Source: Sphingorhabdus lacus (GTDB taxonomy: Bacteria; Pseudomonadota; Alphaproteobacteria; Sphingomonadales; Sphingomonadaceae). From it: a DNA stretch of 64,000 nucleotides. The translations under genes were made by a program, and so were the position numbers. The stretch is taken from NCBI RefSeq assembly GCF_009768975.1, contig NZ_CP035733.1:2586001-2650000 (forward strand). The letters run 5' to 3'. The first letter of the stretch is position 1, and every line of letters starts with the position of its first letter. Shown piece after piece: positions 17,634-26,512 of the stretch. The notes beneath the pieces are model-generated. The model was not told the DNA's origin. It searched no databases and worked only from the letters and a program-made list of their open reading frames with translations.

Positions 17634-18797
17634 TTGGACACATCTTCCGCGGTTGAAATCGACAAGGGCAGATTTCGCATACTCTCAGTCTTCGGGACAA
17701 GACCTGAAGCAATTAAAATGGCACCATTGGTGAGAAAGCTGGCAGAAGATGGCACGTTTGATGCACGAATATGCGTCACAGGTCAGCATCGGCAGATGCT
17801 CGATCAGGTCCTCGATCTTTTCGAAGTGCGACCTGAATTCGACTTGGACATTATGCGACCCGGTCAGACGCTTAACGACATCACGACGGGCGTTCTGACC
17901 GGATTAGAGCCCATTCTGAAATCTTTCGCGCCACAGCTTGTTTTGGTACATGGCGATACGACAACCACCTTCGTTGCTTCCCTTGCAGCCTATTATCAGC
18001 AGATACCTGTGGGTCATGTCGAGGCTGGATTACGTACCGGCGATATTTACTCGCCTTGGCCGGAAGAGATTAACCGAAAGCTGACGGGAGCGGTTGCTAA
18101 TCTGCATTTTGCACCAACATGTCAATCAAGAGACAATTTGCTAGCCGAGAATGTAGATGAGAAATGTATCTATGTGACAGGCAACACTGTGATTGATGCA
18201 CTCCTGATGATTACCTCCAAAATAATCGGTAATCCTAAAATTTCGGACAAATGCTCTCGTGAGTTTAATCTGCGCCCTGATCGTAAAACAATATTGGTCA
18301 CGGGGCATAGGCGTGAAAGTTTCGGTCAGGGATTCCAGCGAATTTGCGACGCTCTAAGCCAACTGGCAATGCGAGACGATTTGCAGATCGTGTACCCTTT
18401 ACATCTCAACCCAATGGTCAAAGGTCCGATTGAAGAACGATTAGGCGGGTTCTCCAACGTGCATTTAATATCACCTCAGGACTATTTGCCATTTGTTTAT
18501 CTGATGAACTGCGCGGATATCATCCTTACCGACTCTGGCGGCATTCAAGAAGAAGCTCCTTCGCTTGGCAAACCAGTACTCGTTATGCGAGAAACGACAG
18601 AGCGACCTGAAGCAGTTGACGCGGGGACCGTAATGCTGGTCGGAACCGATACAGCAAAAATTGTGAATGCGGTTAATAGGTTACTGGATGATGGCGATGC
18701 CTACCTGCAAATGAGTTTCGCTCATAACCCATATGGCGATGGCAAAGCTTCACAGAGAATATTGGAGGCCATCAAACGCTGGGCGGAGGGCCACTAG
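17634..18797 (+). CDS. wecB: UDP-N-acetylglucosamine 2-epimerase, non-hydrolysing
   Basis: 387-residue GT-B-fold epimerase converting UDP-GlcNAc to UDP-ManNAc, the substrate of WecC. Family blocks are clear: [14 protein letters not shown] at residues 19-32, [21 protein letters not shown] and [15 protein letters not shown]. The start is TTG at 17634, with AAGGA about seven bases upstream. The first in-frame ATG (residue 29) is already inside the conserved core, so the rare TTG start is needed. The 3' end overlaps the convergent O-antigen-ligase gene by 26 bases. Confidence 0.92.
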   Translation: MDTSSAVEIDKGRFRILSVFGTRPEAIKMAPLVRKLAEDGTFDARICVTGQHRQMLDQVLDLFEVRPEFDLDIMRPGQTLNDITTGVLTGLEPILKSFAPQLVLVHGDTTTTFVASLAAYYQQIPVGHVEAGLRTGDIYSPWPEEINRKLTGAVANLHFAPTCQSRDNLLAENVDEKCIYVTGNTVIDALLMITSKIIGNPKISDKCSREFNLRPDRKTILVTGHRRESFGQGFQRICDALSQLAMRDDLQIVYPLHLNPMVKGPIEERLGGFSNVHLISPQDYLPFVYLMNCADIILTDSGGIQEEAPSLGKPVLVMRETTERPEAVDAGTVMLVGTDTAKIVNAVNRLLDDGDAYLQMSFAHNPYGDGKASQRILEAIKRWAEGH

Positions 18798-20181
18798 GTG
18801 TTGCATTTGTATTGCGTATGCCGTCTAGCCATAGATATGCGATTATACCTACCGCGTTAAAAATAGGTGTGCGCATCGGATAATCGAAAAAACTAGCGAT
18901 TGCCGCCGAAAAAAGAATGATCATACCTAGCCTGGCGAAAATTGCGTCTCTAGATGACCTTGGCGAGTGGCGCATAGCCGCATATGATAGCCGAAGCACC
19001 CAAAAAATCATACATGTAGCCAACACAATACCACTGACCCCGAGCGTCAGGAAAACATCAAGCCAGTCGTTATGTGCTTGATTGACATAGCTCGACGTCA
19101 AGCCAGAATCTTCTTCATACAATTGATACATGCGCGCGAAACTGCCCGAGCCTGAACCAATAGGGAAACCATTCCACGCGATGTGGAGTGCGTGTTCCCA
19201 AATAGCCCATCGGGTATCCTCCCCGTTGTTGCCTGTAAATATTCGCTTTATAGCCTCTGCACGGGATGCAAATACCGTGACGACGACGAGTAGCCCCACT
19301 GCGCCCAAAGCGGCTGTAAGACGTAAGACAGCTCCTCTGATTGACTTACCTTTAACTGCGACTTCGCCCGGGATTCTCAACTTATAAAACAATGGGAAGC
19401 TTGCGAGGCAGACAAACCCCAGTAACAATCCCGTTCGCGATCCTGTAATCAGCAGCAGCGGGATCGTGATTGATCCTGCGGCTATCGCGAAGTTCAAACG
19501 CCAGCGCCTAGGCTTTGTCCCTCCATTTGCTCCATAGGCAAAAACCATTAGCATCGGAAACAACGCACTTAGCAACAATGCCTGATGGTTTCGATTTGCG
19601 AAAAGGCCAACTGCGGCCCCTTCGTTGGTCAAGCGATAAAGGTGAAAAGGGCTGCCATAGCCAGCGACTGCCTGAAAAATCGCAAATATGCTGCTTAACA
19701 ACGCCAGACCGATCAGGAGATATAACAGCAGAAAACGCTCTTCCCGATCCAATTGAACCGCAAGCGCAAGAACGGTGACAGGTACAAAAAATGAAAAAAT
19801 TGTATTGCTTGTCATTTCAGGCGCAGCAGAAAATGGGATCCATTCGCCATAGCTCGCCAGTTCCAGAACGTTCGCTGGAATATGTGCTTTAGAATATAGA
19901 ATCACCAAGCCGTTTGGAAACGGTATGCTGTGTAAAATAATGATGGCCGACAACGCAGCCAAAAAACTGAAAATCGCCTTGTTAGATTTGACGTGCTCTG
20001 CCGTCAGAGTGAACACTGCTACGGCACACAACAGCACGGCAATCGGACGCAAAACGACGAGAGATTGCACATCCGGCCTGGCGCTACCGCCTGTGAAGAA
20101 AACGAGTAGCAGAAACGCACTTAAAATCCAAAACTGCGGTCTCACATTTTGCCAACGCGATGTTTTCAACTTCGAAACCAT
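18772..20181 (-). CDS. O-antigen ligase family membrane protein (first copy)
   Basis: 469 residues with about eleven membrane segments. [13 protein letters not shown], a central [14 protein letters not shown]-like block, and a periplasmic loop with [16 protein letters not shown] and [15 protein letters not shown] mark the Wzy_C/WaaL superfamily. It could ligate the finished polymer to an acceptor or polymerise an exopolysaccharide; the sequence does not separate these. The start ATG at 20181 has AGGAT six bases upstream. A second family member is at 25127. Confidence 0.8.
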   Translation of the reverse strand: MVSKLKTSRWQNVRPQFWILSAFLLLVFFTGGSARPDVQSLVVLRPIAVLLCAVAVFTLTAEHVKSNKAIFSFLAALSAIIILHSIPFPNGLVILYSKAHIPANVLELASYGEWIPFSAAPEMTSNTIFSFFVPVTVLALAVQLDREERFLLLYLLIGLALLSSIFAIFQAVAGYGSPFHLYRLTNEGAAVGLFANRNHQALLLSALFPMLMVFAYGANGGTKPRRWRLNFAIAAGSITIPLLLITGSRTGLLLGFVCLASFPLFYKLRIPGEVAVKGKSIRGAVLRLTAALGAVGLLVVVTVFASRAEAIKRIFTGNNGEDTRWAIWEHALHIAWNGFPIGSGSGSFARMYQLYEEDSGLTSSYVNQAHNDWLDVFLTLGVSGIVLATCMIFWVLRLSYAAMRHSPRSSRDAIFARLGMIILFSAAIASFFDYPMRTPIFNAVGIIAYLWLDGIRNTNATPSGPPPSV

Positions 20182-20317
20182 CTGATAATCCTGTCAAAAG
20201 TTGAATATGATCAAATTATGCCTGAAAAAGGATCGTACAACGTTCAAGCTATAATTCCACTTAAGTTAACTGCTGCACCCTTTTAAATGATTAGGTGTAG
20301 TTCGTGATTGCAAATGC

Positions 20318-21268
20318 TCAAGCCCAAGAAAAAAGCAGACAAGCCGGACCGAGTGCCACAAGCCAGTAAAATATCAAGCCCTTAGGCCACCCGAGTTTAT
20401 CCTGTAAATGATGGTGCAAATGATCCCGATCGGCATGCATCGGCGACCTGCCTTCGCGAAGTCGCTTGTAGCTAAGTCGGAAAGAGTCAAAAACGGGGAC
20501 GGCGAATAGTGCCACCAACTCATCCGCTGAGACAGCGCGTAGCGTTTGAACGCCAGGCGAATTATAAATCATGATTGATAGCAGAGCTAAAGCGCAAGCT
20601 ATTGCGTAGGCGCCGCCGTCCCCCAAAAAGAGGCGTCCTTTCATATTGAAAACCAGCAATATTGTTAAACAACATGCCACTAACCCAATAAGCGGTAGTA
20701 ATGGATCCTCAGCTCTCATAGAGAGAATACCAAGCCATCCTAGCGCCAAGCCCAGAACCAATCCGTTCTTTCCGTCGGCCATATTAACCGCATTGATGAG
20801 ACCAACGCAGCAAATCACAGTAAATATGATAGCAAGCCACCATGTACCCAATCCTAATGAAAATTTAGGTGTCACGAAGTCGAGTACACGGACATTGAAC
20901 GTTGGATCTACTGCGGCGGCCACAGCAAAAACCAAAAACGATATGAGAAGTCGCAATCGCGGAGACAAAGAGTGACGGTCATCAGCTAGGCCAACGACCG
21001 CCATTACGGCAACACATACGATCCAAATGAAGAAGGAACTATACCACCGCTCCGGTACATTAATTAGTGTGTAAATTGTGACAATCGGTAATAATGCGAA
21101 CAATATAACGATACCGCCCATCAATGGCGTGGGGGATTTGTGCTGTTTCCGGCCGACTGGAATATCGACGAGGTTCAGTTGCGCACTCAGGGTTTTCGAC
21201 TTGAAACATAGGTAAAAAGTGACCAATGCGCATACGCCCATTAGCGCAAAGTAATCGGCATATTTCAT
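20318..21268 (-). CDS. WecA-like undecaprenyl-phosphate sugar-1-phosphate transferase
   Basis: 316-residue polytopic enzyme of the MraY/WecA superfamily. It starts lipid-linked glycan assembly by moving a GlcNAc-1-phosphate-type sugar onto undecaprenyl phosphate. Diagnostic blocks: LADDRHSLSPRLRL (Mg-binding aspartates), NAVNMADGKNGL, FLGDGGAY and MHADRDHLHHHL near the C-terminus. Ten or eleven membrane helices are expected. It lies alone, 136 bases downstream of the O-antigen-ligase gene on the same strand. It is the only initiating transferase visible in this locus. Confidence 0.87.
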   Translation of the reverse strand: MKYADYFALMGVCALVTFYLCFKSKTLSAQLNLVDIPVGRKQHKSPTPLMGGIVILFALLPIVTIYTLINVPERWYSSFFIWIVCVAVMAVVGLADDRHSLSPRLRLLISFLVFAVAAAVDPTFNVRVLDFVTPKFSLGLGTWWLAIIFTVICCVGLINAVNMADGKNGLVLGLALGWLGILSMRAEDPLLPLIGLVACCLTILLVFNMKGRLFLGDGGAYAIACALALLSIMIYNSPGVQTLRAVSADELVALFAVPVFDSFRLSYKRLREGRSPMHADRDHLHHHLQDKLGWPKGLIFYWLVALGPACLLFSWA

Positions 21269-21541
21269 AAATACGGTGACTGTCTATTCCGAAGCGTCCA
21301 TGCCCATGCGAGGGTCGCTTATTCCGTTTGAGTTGAAAGGTCTACTTTTTTATCGAACTTGTGTTTAGCTGCTTTAGGGGCGGGCAAACATCCTCCTCCG
21401 CCCTGAATTGGTCATGGTAAACTTCTCTTTTGCTATCTTATCTCAGCTTAAATTAACCCGTCCCCACCATTCTTCCCTAACCGCGCATGGTCGCGTTTCA
21501 TTGCCCATCACGCGAAATGGTACAAAGATATCGGAGGAAAT

Positions 21542-21787
21542 ATGTCGCCAGATGCAGCGCTCGTCGTTTTTACATCTCTTGGATTCGCATCGATTTTTCT
21601 GGCGTTAGTTATCGGGATCACCGGCCATGAACCGGCCGATCTAGTAACTGGCATCGCCAATATGACGCCGTCGGCACGGCGACAGGCCCAGTTTGAACAG
21701 CTGGATTATATGACGCGCGTGGCGGACGAGGCTATTGAAGCGCGCCGGCTGGGCAAGCGCGCGCCTTTCACTCAGGACAGTTTCTGA
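21542..21787 (+). CDS. Small single-pass membrane protein of unknown function
   Basis: 81 residues: one hydrophobic helix at about residues 5-27 followed by a charged cytoplasmic or periplasmic tail rich in Ala, Arg and Glu. I do not recognise a family. The gene is well supported by a strong ribosome site GGAGGAAAT directly before the ATG, and by a perfect hairpin terminator 43 bases after the stop. The A+T-rich flank upstream belongs to the polysaccharide island, while the gene itself has the codon use of the core genome. Confidence 0.7.
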   Translation: MSPDAALVVFTSLGFASIFLALVIGITGHEPADLVTGIANMTPSARRQAQFEQLDYMTRVADEAIEARRLGKRAPFTQDSF

Positions 21788-21829
21788 AAACTATTTCGCG
21801 CATGACAACTCTCTGGTCCCGCGCGTTTT

Positions 21830-21867
21830 GCGGCCGTGCCATTGCCCCCGGCACGGCCGCTTTTTTA
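21830..21867 (+). terminator. Rho-independent terminator
   Basis: An 11-base perfect stem GCGGCCGTGCC (21830-21840) pairs with 21850-21860 across a nine-base loop and is followed by six T and then ATT. It ends the small membrane-protein transcript at 21787. The T run touches the last codon of the convergent lipoprotein gene at 21865. Confidence 0.93.
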
Positions 21868-22680
21868 TTGATCCCGCACGTTTTCGCCTTGCGTCCGGTT
21901 AGGTCGCGGGGCGGGTGGGCGTTGCGGCTGATCACGTTGCGGTGATGGCGCTGCCCGTGGCGCGGGCGGCGCGGCTTGTGGCGCAGGTTGTGGCGCTACC
22001 TGGTTAGGATTGCCGCGATAGGCTCGTCCCGCACGTTCCCCGCCGGAGGCACCGTTACGGAAACCATCTCCCCGATCCCGGCCGCGGCCCGGGCGTTGAA
22101 CGACTTCGGGATTGGGTGTGGGGATCGCGTTTACGCCCGTGCCATCACCACCCGACCATTGCTGGTTACGGCCGTTTCGACGCTCGCCGCGGCCGCGCCG
22201 ATTATCATCATCGTCGCGCACCCGCCCGCCATGCCGTTCAGGCCAGCCTACTGCGCCGGGTGTGGCATTGCCGGTGTACCCCCGGCCACGTCCCTGATAT
22301 CGTCCACCGTCGTGATGACGACCCCGGTTTTCGCGGTACCAATTGTGGCGCTTTTCACCCCAATAACGACGGTGATGGTCACGCATCGGGTAACGGCGCC
22401 CAACATTGTCGAACAGGTAAAATCCATATCCCGGATACCAGTAGCTGTCATACCAGCCGCCACCATAGCCGATGTTGTAAAAGCCATGGCCATAGTCGCA
22501 TTGATAGTAGCTATCATAGCCGCCATAGGGATCACATTCATAGGCGTCGTCATAATAGCCGTCGCTGGCATAGCCGAGACCGACATCATAGACACAACCG
22601 GACAGGCCAAGGCTGGCCACAGTCAAAAGCGAGAATTTAAGTAAAGCTCCCCTGCCGATGAGCTGAATATTGTTCTTCAT
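21865..22680 (-). CDS. Tyr/Gly/Arg-rich lipoprotein of unknown function
   Basis: 271 residues from the ATG at 22680, which has AGGGG eight bases upstream; an ATG three codons earlier is also possible. A lipoprotein signal ends in lipobox LSGC. The mature start is very rich in Tyr, Asp and Gly (repeats such as YDDAYE, GGYDSYY). The middle is Arg/Gly/His-rich and the tail is Pro/Ala/Gln-rich. No enzyme motif is visible. Low complexity suggests a flexible envelope protein, perhaps binding nucleic acid, polysaccharide or metal. The pattern of RGRG and NRRGRGER stretches is unusual for a lipoprotein. Confidence 0.65.
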   Translation of the reverse strand: MKNNIQLIGRGALLKFSLLTVASLGLSGCVYDVGLGYASDGYYDDAYECDPYGGYDSYYQCDYGHGFYNIGYGGGWYDSYWYPGYGFYLFDNVGRRYPMRDHHRRYWGEKRHNWYRENRGRHHDGGRYQGRGRGYTGNATPGAVGWPERHGGRVRDDDDNRRGRGERRNGRNQQWSGGDGTGVNAIPTPNPEVVQRPGRGRDRGDGFRNGASGGERAGRAYRGNPNQVAPQPAPQAAPPAPRAAPSPQRDQPQRPPAPRPNRTQGENVRDQ

Positions 22681-22899
22681 GATATGCACCCCTGTTTTGA
22701 AAGCTGCCCAAACATGCTTGGATCGAATCGTTGTTGCAGCTTTGCCCTGTGATCCTATTTATGGACCGGCGGTTGAATTGCAGGTGAATATCTTGGTCGG
22801 CTGGCGTTCATGATGTACCAGTTCGGGAATTGCCGCTTGCACCCTACTGACATCGGTGGCAGTAAGATTTAATCGCACGATTAACAAAGGATTGTCTAT

Positions 22900-24267
22900 A
22901 TGGCCCTGGCCCATAGCGAAGCAGCCAACCCGCATTGGGTGCCCCGCACGAAAATTGGCGACTTGTCCCATATTCCCGGTGAAAACGGATTGCCGATTGT
23001 CGGTACAACCTTTCGCGTGCTCCGCGACCCGCCGGGCTATGGCGCGCATATGGTGAAAACCTATGGCAAGGTGTTCCGCACTAATGCATTCGGTAATCCG
23101 ACGATTTCGATGGTCGGGGCAGAAGCCAATGAACTAATGCTGTTTGACCGCGACAAGCTCTTTTCGTCCGAACAAGGGTGGGGACCAGTCCTGAACCTGC
23201 TGTTCCCGCGCGGACTTATGCTCATGGATTTTGACCATCACCGGATGGATCGTCGCGCGCTCGGCATCGCGTTCAAGCCTGAACCTATGCGCGCTTACAC
23301 GCAGGATATGAACCGCATTTTCGCAGAGCAGTTGAAAAACTGGCGCGGGGAGATGCAATTCTATCCGGCGATCAAACAACTGACACTGGATGTCGCGGCC
23401 AGCAGCTTTCTGGGTATTCCGCTCGGTCCCGAAGCAGACAAGATCAACACCGCCTTTGTCGACATGGTACAGGCGTCGGTAGCACCCATTCGGGCGCCCA
23501 TTCCTTTCACGTCCATGGGCAAAGGCGTTGCGGGGCGCAAATATCTGATCGACTATTTCGGACCCCAAATTGCCGAACGTCGCCGCAACGAAAACCGGCA
23601 GGATATGTTCAGCCAGTTCTGTCGCTCACGGCGCGAGGATGGCGAATATATGTCCGACGGCGAATTGATCGACCACATGAACTTCTTGATGATGGCTGCG
23701 CACGACACTATTACCTCATCGGTTACATCGATGATGTGGTATTTGGCAAAGTATCCTGAATGGCAGGAAAAGCTGCGACAGGAATGCCTGTCCATCGCGC
23801 CTGCTGGAAGCGATATCTCTTTTGCCGATCTCGATAAGTTCGAACTGACCGAATATGCATTTAAAGAAGCGTTGCGGATGATTTCGCCCGTCCCGTCGAT
23901 CCCGCGACGCGCGCTACGTGATTTCGAATTTATGGGCTACCATATTCCTAAGGGCACCGCGGTCAGCATCAGCCCATCCTTTGTCCATATGATGGAAGAA
24001 TATTGGCAACAGCCGGAAGTGTTCGACCCCATGCGCTTCACGCCCGACAAGGTTAAGGCGCGGCACAAATATGCGTGGGTACCCTTTGGCGGAGGCGCTC
24101 ACATGTGCCTTGGCCTGCACTTTGCCTATATGCAGATGAAATTGTTCATGCATCATTTGCTCACCAATGTGCGTGTCGAAATCGCCGATGGTTATGCGCC
24201 CGAATGGCAGCCATGGCCGATCCCGAAGCCGAAGGATGGATTGAAGGTGAATTTCCGGCCTTTGTAA
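22900..24267 (+). CDS. Cytochrome P450
   Basis: 455 residues, soluble class. The I-helix motif is AHDTITS, the K-helix ExxR is in FKEALRM, and the haem loop [10 protein letters not shown] has the cysteine ligand at residue 403. Reaction expected: monooxygenation using electrons from a ferredoxin/reductase not in view. The start ATG at 22900 has AAAGGA eight bases upstream. The gene stands alone after a 220-base gap, so its substrate cannot be inferred from neighbours. Helix-rich PERF-like region (MRFTPDKV) is normal. Confidence 0.93.
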   Translation: MALAHSEAANPHWVPRTKIGDLSHIPGENGLPIVGTTFRVLRDPPGYGAHMVKTYGKVFRTNAFGNPTISMVGAEANELMLFDRDKLFSSEQGWGPVLNLLFPRGLMLMDFDHHRMDRRALGIAFKPEPMRAYTQDMNRIFAEQLKNWRGEMQFYPAIKQLTLDVAASSFLGIPLGPEADKINTAFVDMVQASVAPIRAPIPFTSMGKGVAGRKYLIDYFGPQIAERRRNENRQDMFSQFCRSRREDGEYMSDGELIDHMNFLMMAAHDTITSSVTSMMWYLAKYPEWQEKLRQECLSIAPAGSDISFADLDKFELTEYAFKEALRMISPVPSIPRRALRDFEFMGYHIPKGTAVSISPSFVHMMEEYWQQPEVFDPMRFTPDKVKARHKYAWVPFGGGAHMCLGLHFAYMQMKLFMHHLLTNVRVEIADGYAPEWQPWPIPKPKDGLKVNFRPL

Positions 24268-24324
24268 TCCGGGAAATCCGGCATTGCACGACGCGCCCGA
24301 TCCCGTAATGGTCGCGCGCGTCGC

Positions 24325-25095
24325 ATGGCTTTTTCAAAACATCCTCATCTAGACCGCTCGGAGCTTCGGCGGCGCGGTTTTGGTATCGCGATTGCGCTGC
24401 TTCTCGAAGCATTGTTCATATTCGCGATCCTCAGCCTCAGCATGCGATCGGCAGGACCTGCTGCTGGTAGCAAAAGTATCAGCACATTTTCCCTCAACGC
24501 AGAGTCAGCTTCCAAAGCGGCGGAAAAGAGCGACACTCGAACACCGGTCGCAAATGTGCAACAGCGCACCTTTGTCCCCCCTATCCCCAAACCGCTTCTA
24601 CCTCCGGTAAATCCGGTGAAAACACCACCGCCCAATCCTGACTTCATCAAGGTCAGCAAAGCGGATTTTGAAGCTATGGATCTGTCGAAGTTACCTGGCG
24701 GTGGCAGCGCGGGCTCAGGAAACAGTGCAGGCGCCGGGCAAGGATCGAAAGGGATGATGGGACCAGGCCTTGGCCCCGGTGGAGCGCAACTCTATCCCGT
24801 GGCCTGGCTACGCGAACCCTATGATGCCGAGCTGGCCCCTTATCTGGCTGCCGTTAAACGCATCCCTCCCGGCGCATCCGCGGACATTGCCTGCCGCATG
24901 GCCGAACGCAACCGGGTCGAAAACTGTCAGATTATCGCTGAAAATCCCCGAGGAACCGGGCTAGCCAAAGCATTACGCCTCGCAGCATGGCAATTCCTCG
25001 TCAAGCCGCCACGGATCGACAACAAGCCTCAGCTAGGTGTGTGGGTCCGGATTCACTTCGACTTTGGTACCAAGGTGACCGATGCAGTCGAGTAG
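24325..25095 (+). CDS. TonB-like single-pass protein of unknown function
   Basis: 256 residues. Short basic cytoplasmic N-terminus, membrane helix at about residues 18-42, a proline-rich linker (PPIPKPLLPPVNPV), a glycine/serine spacer and a C-terminal region of about 100 residues with two cysteines (CRMAERNRVENC). This layout resembles TonB or TonB-C-like energy transducers, but the C-terminal domain lacks motifs I can assign. It starts 57 bases after the P450 and could be co-transcribed. Alternatively it is an unrelated periplasmic anchored protein. Confidence 0.6.
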   Translation: MAFSKHPHLDRSELRRRGFGIAIALLLEALFIFAILSLSMRSAGPAAGSKSISTFSLNAESASKAAEKSDTRTPVANVQQRTFVPPIPKPLLPPVNPVKTPPPNPDFIKVSKADFEAMDLSKLPGGGSAGSGNSAGAGQGSKGMMGPGLGPGGAQLYPVAWLREPYDAELAPYLAAVKRIPPGASADIACRMAERNRVENCQIIAENPRGTGLAKALRLAAWQFLVKPPRIDNKPQLGVWVRIHFDFGTKVTDAVE

Positions 25096-25126
25096 TTGAT
25101 TGTCAAAGCTTTTTATTCAGAATGGG

Positions 25127-26383
25127 TCACTTGTCAGCGGGTCGACTGACGAATCCGCAAGCGACTGCCGTGATCGCAAGAAAGATCGACAAAGGATAAA
25201 ATAGCGCCCCGTCAATCATACCGACTGCGGCAATGGTACACAGGCTAGTTATCGATGCGTAGGCAGCTGCGTCTTTGTGTTGGCGGCCATGTCGCAGGCA
25301 CGTAAGGAACAGAAGAAAAAGTAAAAGCCCCCCAGCCCCACCTCCAATTGCGCCCCAATCGTAAAAATACTGCAGCATAAACTGATGGGGATGATTGAAG
25401 TCAAATCCATATATTCCCCGCATGTTTTTATTGAAACTTCCCGAGCCATGGCCAACCCATGGTGCCTTTGAAATTTCGGAGATCGTGCTTTTCCAAACGA
25501 AACTGCGCCCGGAACCAATGTCCTCCTGCTCAAGACTTGAAACCATTCTCACCAAACCGAATTCAGGACCGGGAGCCGGTATCGCAAGTGAAATTGCCAA
25601 TCCCGCTACAAAGCTCAAACCTGCAATTCCCACCCGGAATTTTGATAACGATCCGCCGAGAAAAACCGTTCCCAAAGCAGAAGCTGAAACTAGGCCGACT
25701 AATGCGCCTCGGCTTCCAGACCATGCAATAAACGTTACGAGAATTGTGACGGTAACGCTGAATCCAGCGAGTTTCGTTTGCCCGAACAATACAAAAGATA
25801 AAGGAGCCACTGAAGCTATCGCCACAAAATAGCCAATCTGGCGGATATTCGTCCCGGTAGGTAAACGGAGATCCCATGGAAAAGCCTCTTTATCCGGTAC
25901 CAACAAGGAGAAAATTGCTAAAAGAACAACATAAAAGCAGCCGCCTATTGCTATTACCGAAAGAGACCAAGACCTTCTATTGTCATTAAAGTGAGTATTC
26001 CGGGCTAGATGGATAGCAGCAGCTAGAAAGATCCCGTGCAAAACATATTGAAATGTCGCAAATGCAGAGAGAGACATCGTGCCGTTCGATAAGAAAAGCG
26101 GCAGAAAAGCAAACAAAGCCCAAATTGCCAACAACAGCTTTGGAATGCCCCCTACGCTGCGCAACATAAGGGGAAGATCAAATTTTGAGCGAACGGCTAG
26201 ATAGATAATGAACAATTCACACAGCGCCACCGGTAGTGACAGATATCGCACAGCGAATGCCCGCGGCGTTTGCAAGCCATCGCTGTCCCACGTCGCCAGA
26301 ACGAAGATAGACGGCAGCGCCGCCATCAGGACGATCGCAACTTGCCAAGCATCAAGCTTTCTTATGGTAGTTGCTGCATCCAC
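25127..26383 (-). CDS. O-antigen ligase family membrane protein (second copy)
   Basis: 418 residues with about eleven membrane segments. The Wzy_C region contains AWSGSRGALVGLV, and a periplasmic loop with GSGRSFVWKSTI, GHGSGSFNKNM and FNHPHQFMLQYFYDWG; the last supplies the family's PH(N/Q) histidine. The start is GTG at 26383 with GGGGGA eight bases upstream. No other glycan gene is adjacent. It may ligate polymer to lipid A-core, or polymerise a second glycan. Divergence from the copy at 18772 suggests different substrates. Confidence 0.75.
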   Translation of the reverse strand: MDAATTIRKLDAWQVAIVLMAALPSIFVLATWDSDGLQTPRAFAVRYLSLPVALCELFIIYLAVRSKFDLPLMLRSVGGIPKLLLAIWALFAFLPLFLSNGTMSLSAFATFQYVLHGIFLAAAIHLARNTHFNDNRRSWSLSVIAIGGCFYVVLLAIFSLLVPDKEAFPWDLRLPTGTNIRQIGYFVAIASVAPLSFVLFGQTKLAGFSVTVTILVTFIAWSGSRGALVGLVSASALGTVFLGGSLSKFRVGIAGLSFVAGLAISLAIPAPGPEFGLVRMVSSLEQEDIGSGRSFVWKSTISEISKAPWVGHGSGSFNKNMRGIYGFDFNHPHQFMLQYFYDWGAIGGGAGGLLLFLLFLTCLRHGRQHKDAAAYASITSLCTIAAVGMIDGALFYPLSIFLAITAVACGFVSRPADK

Positions 26384-26512
26384 TTAGCATTCCCCCGAGG
26401 AACATCGAGCTTTCAATCACCCCAATATTGGAGCCATTTGAAGCCTTTATGCAACTCTAAGGGGGAAAAGCATAAACTATGGTTAACAAACGGACAATTT
26501 TCTCTAAGACCG

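Noticed and set aside
21976-22644. 222-codon open frame on the plus strand opposite the lipoprotein gene
   Set aside because: The Ala/Ile/Val-rich translation looks like the antisense of repeated Tyr/Gly/Asp codons, while the minus strand has a ribosome site and lipobox.
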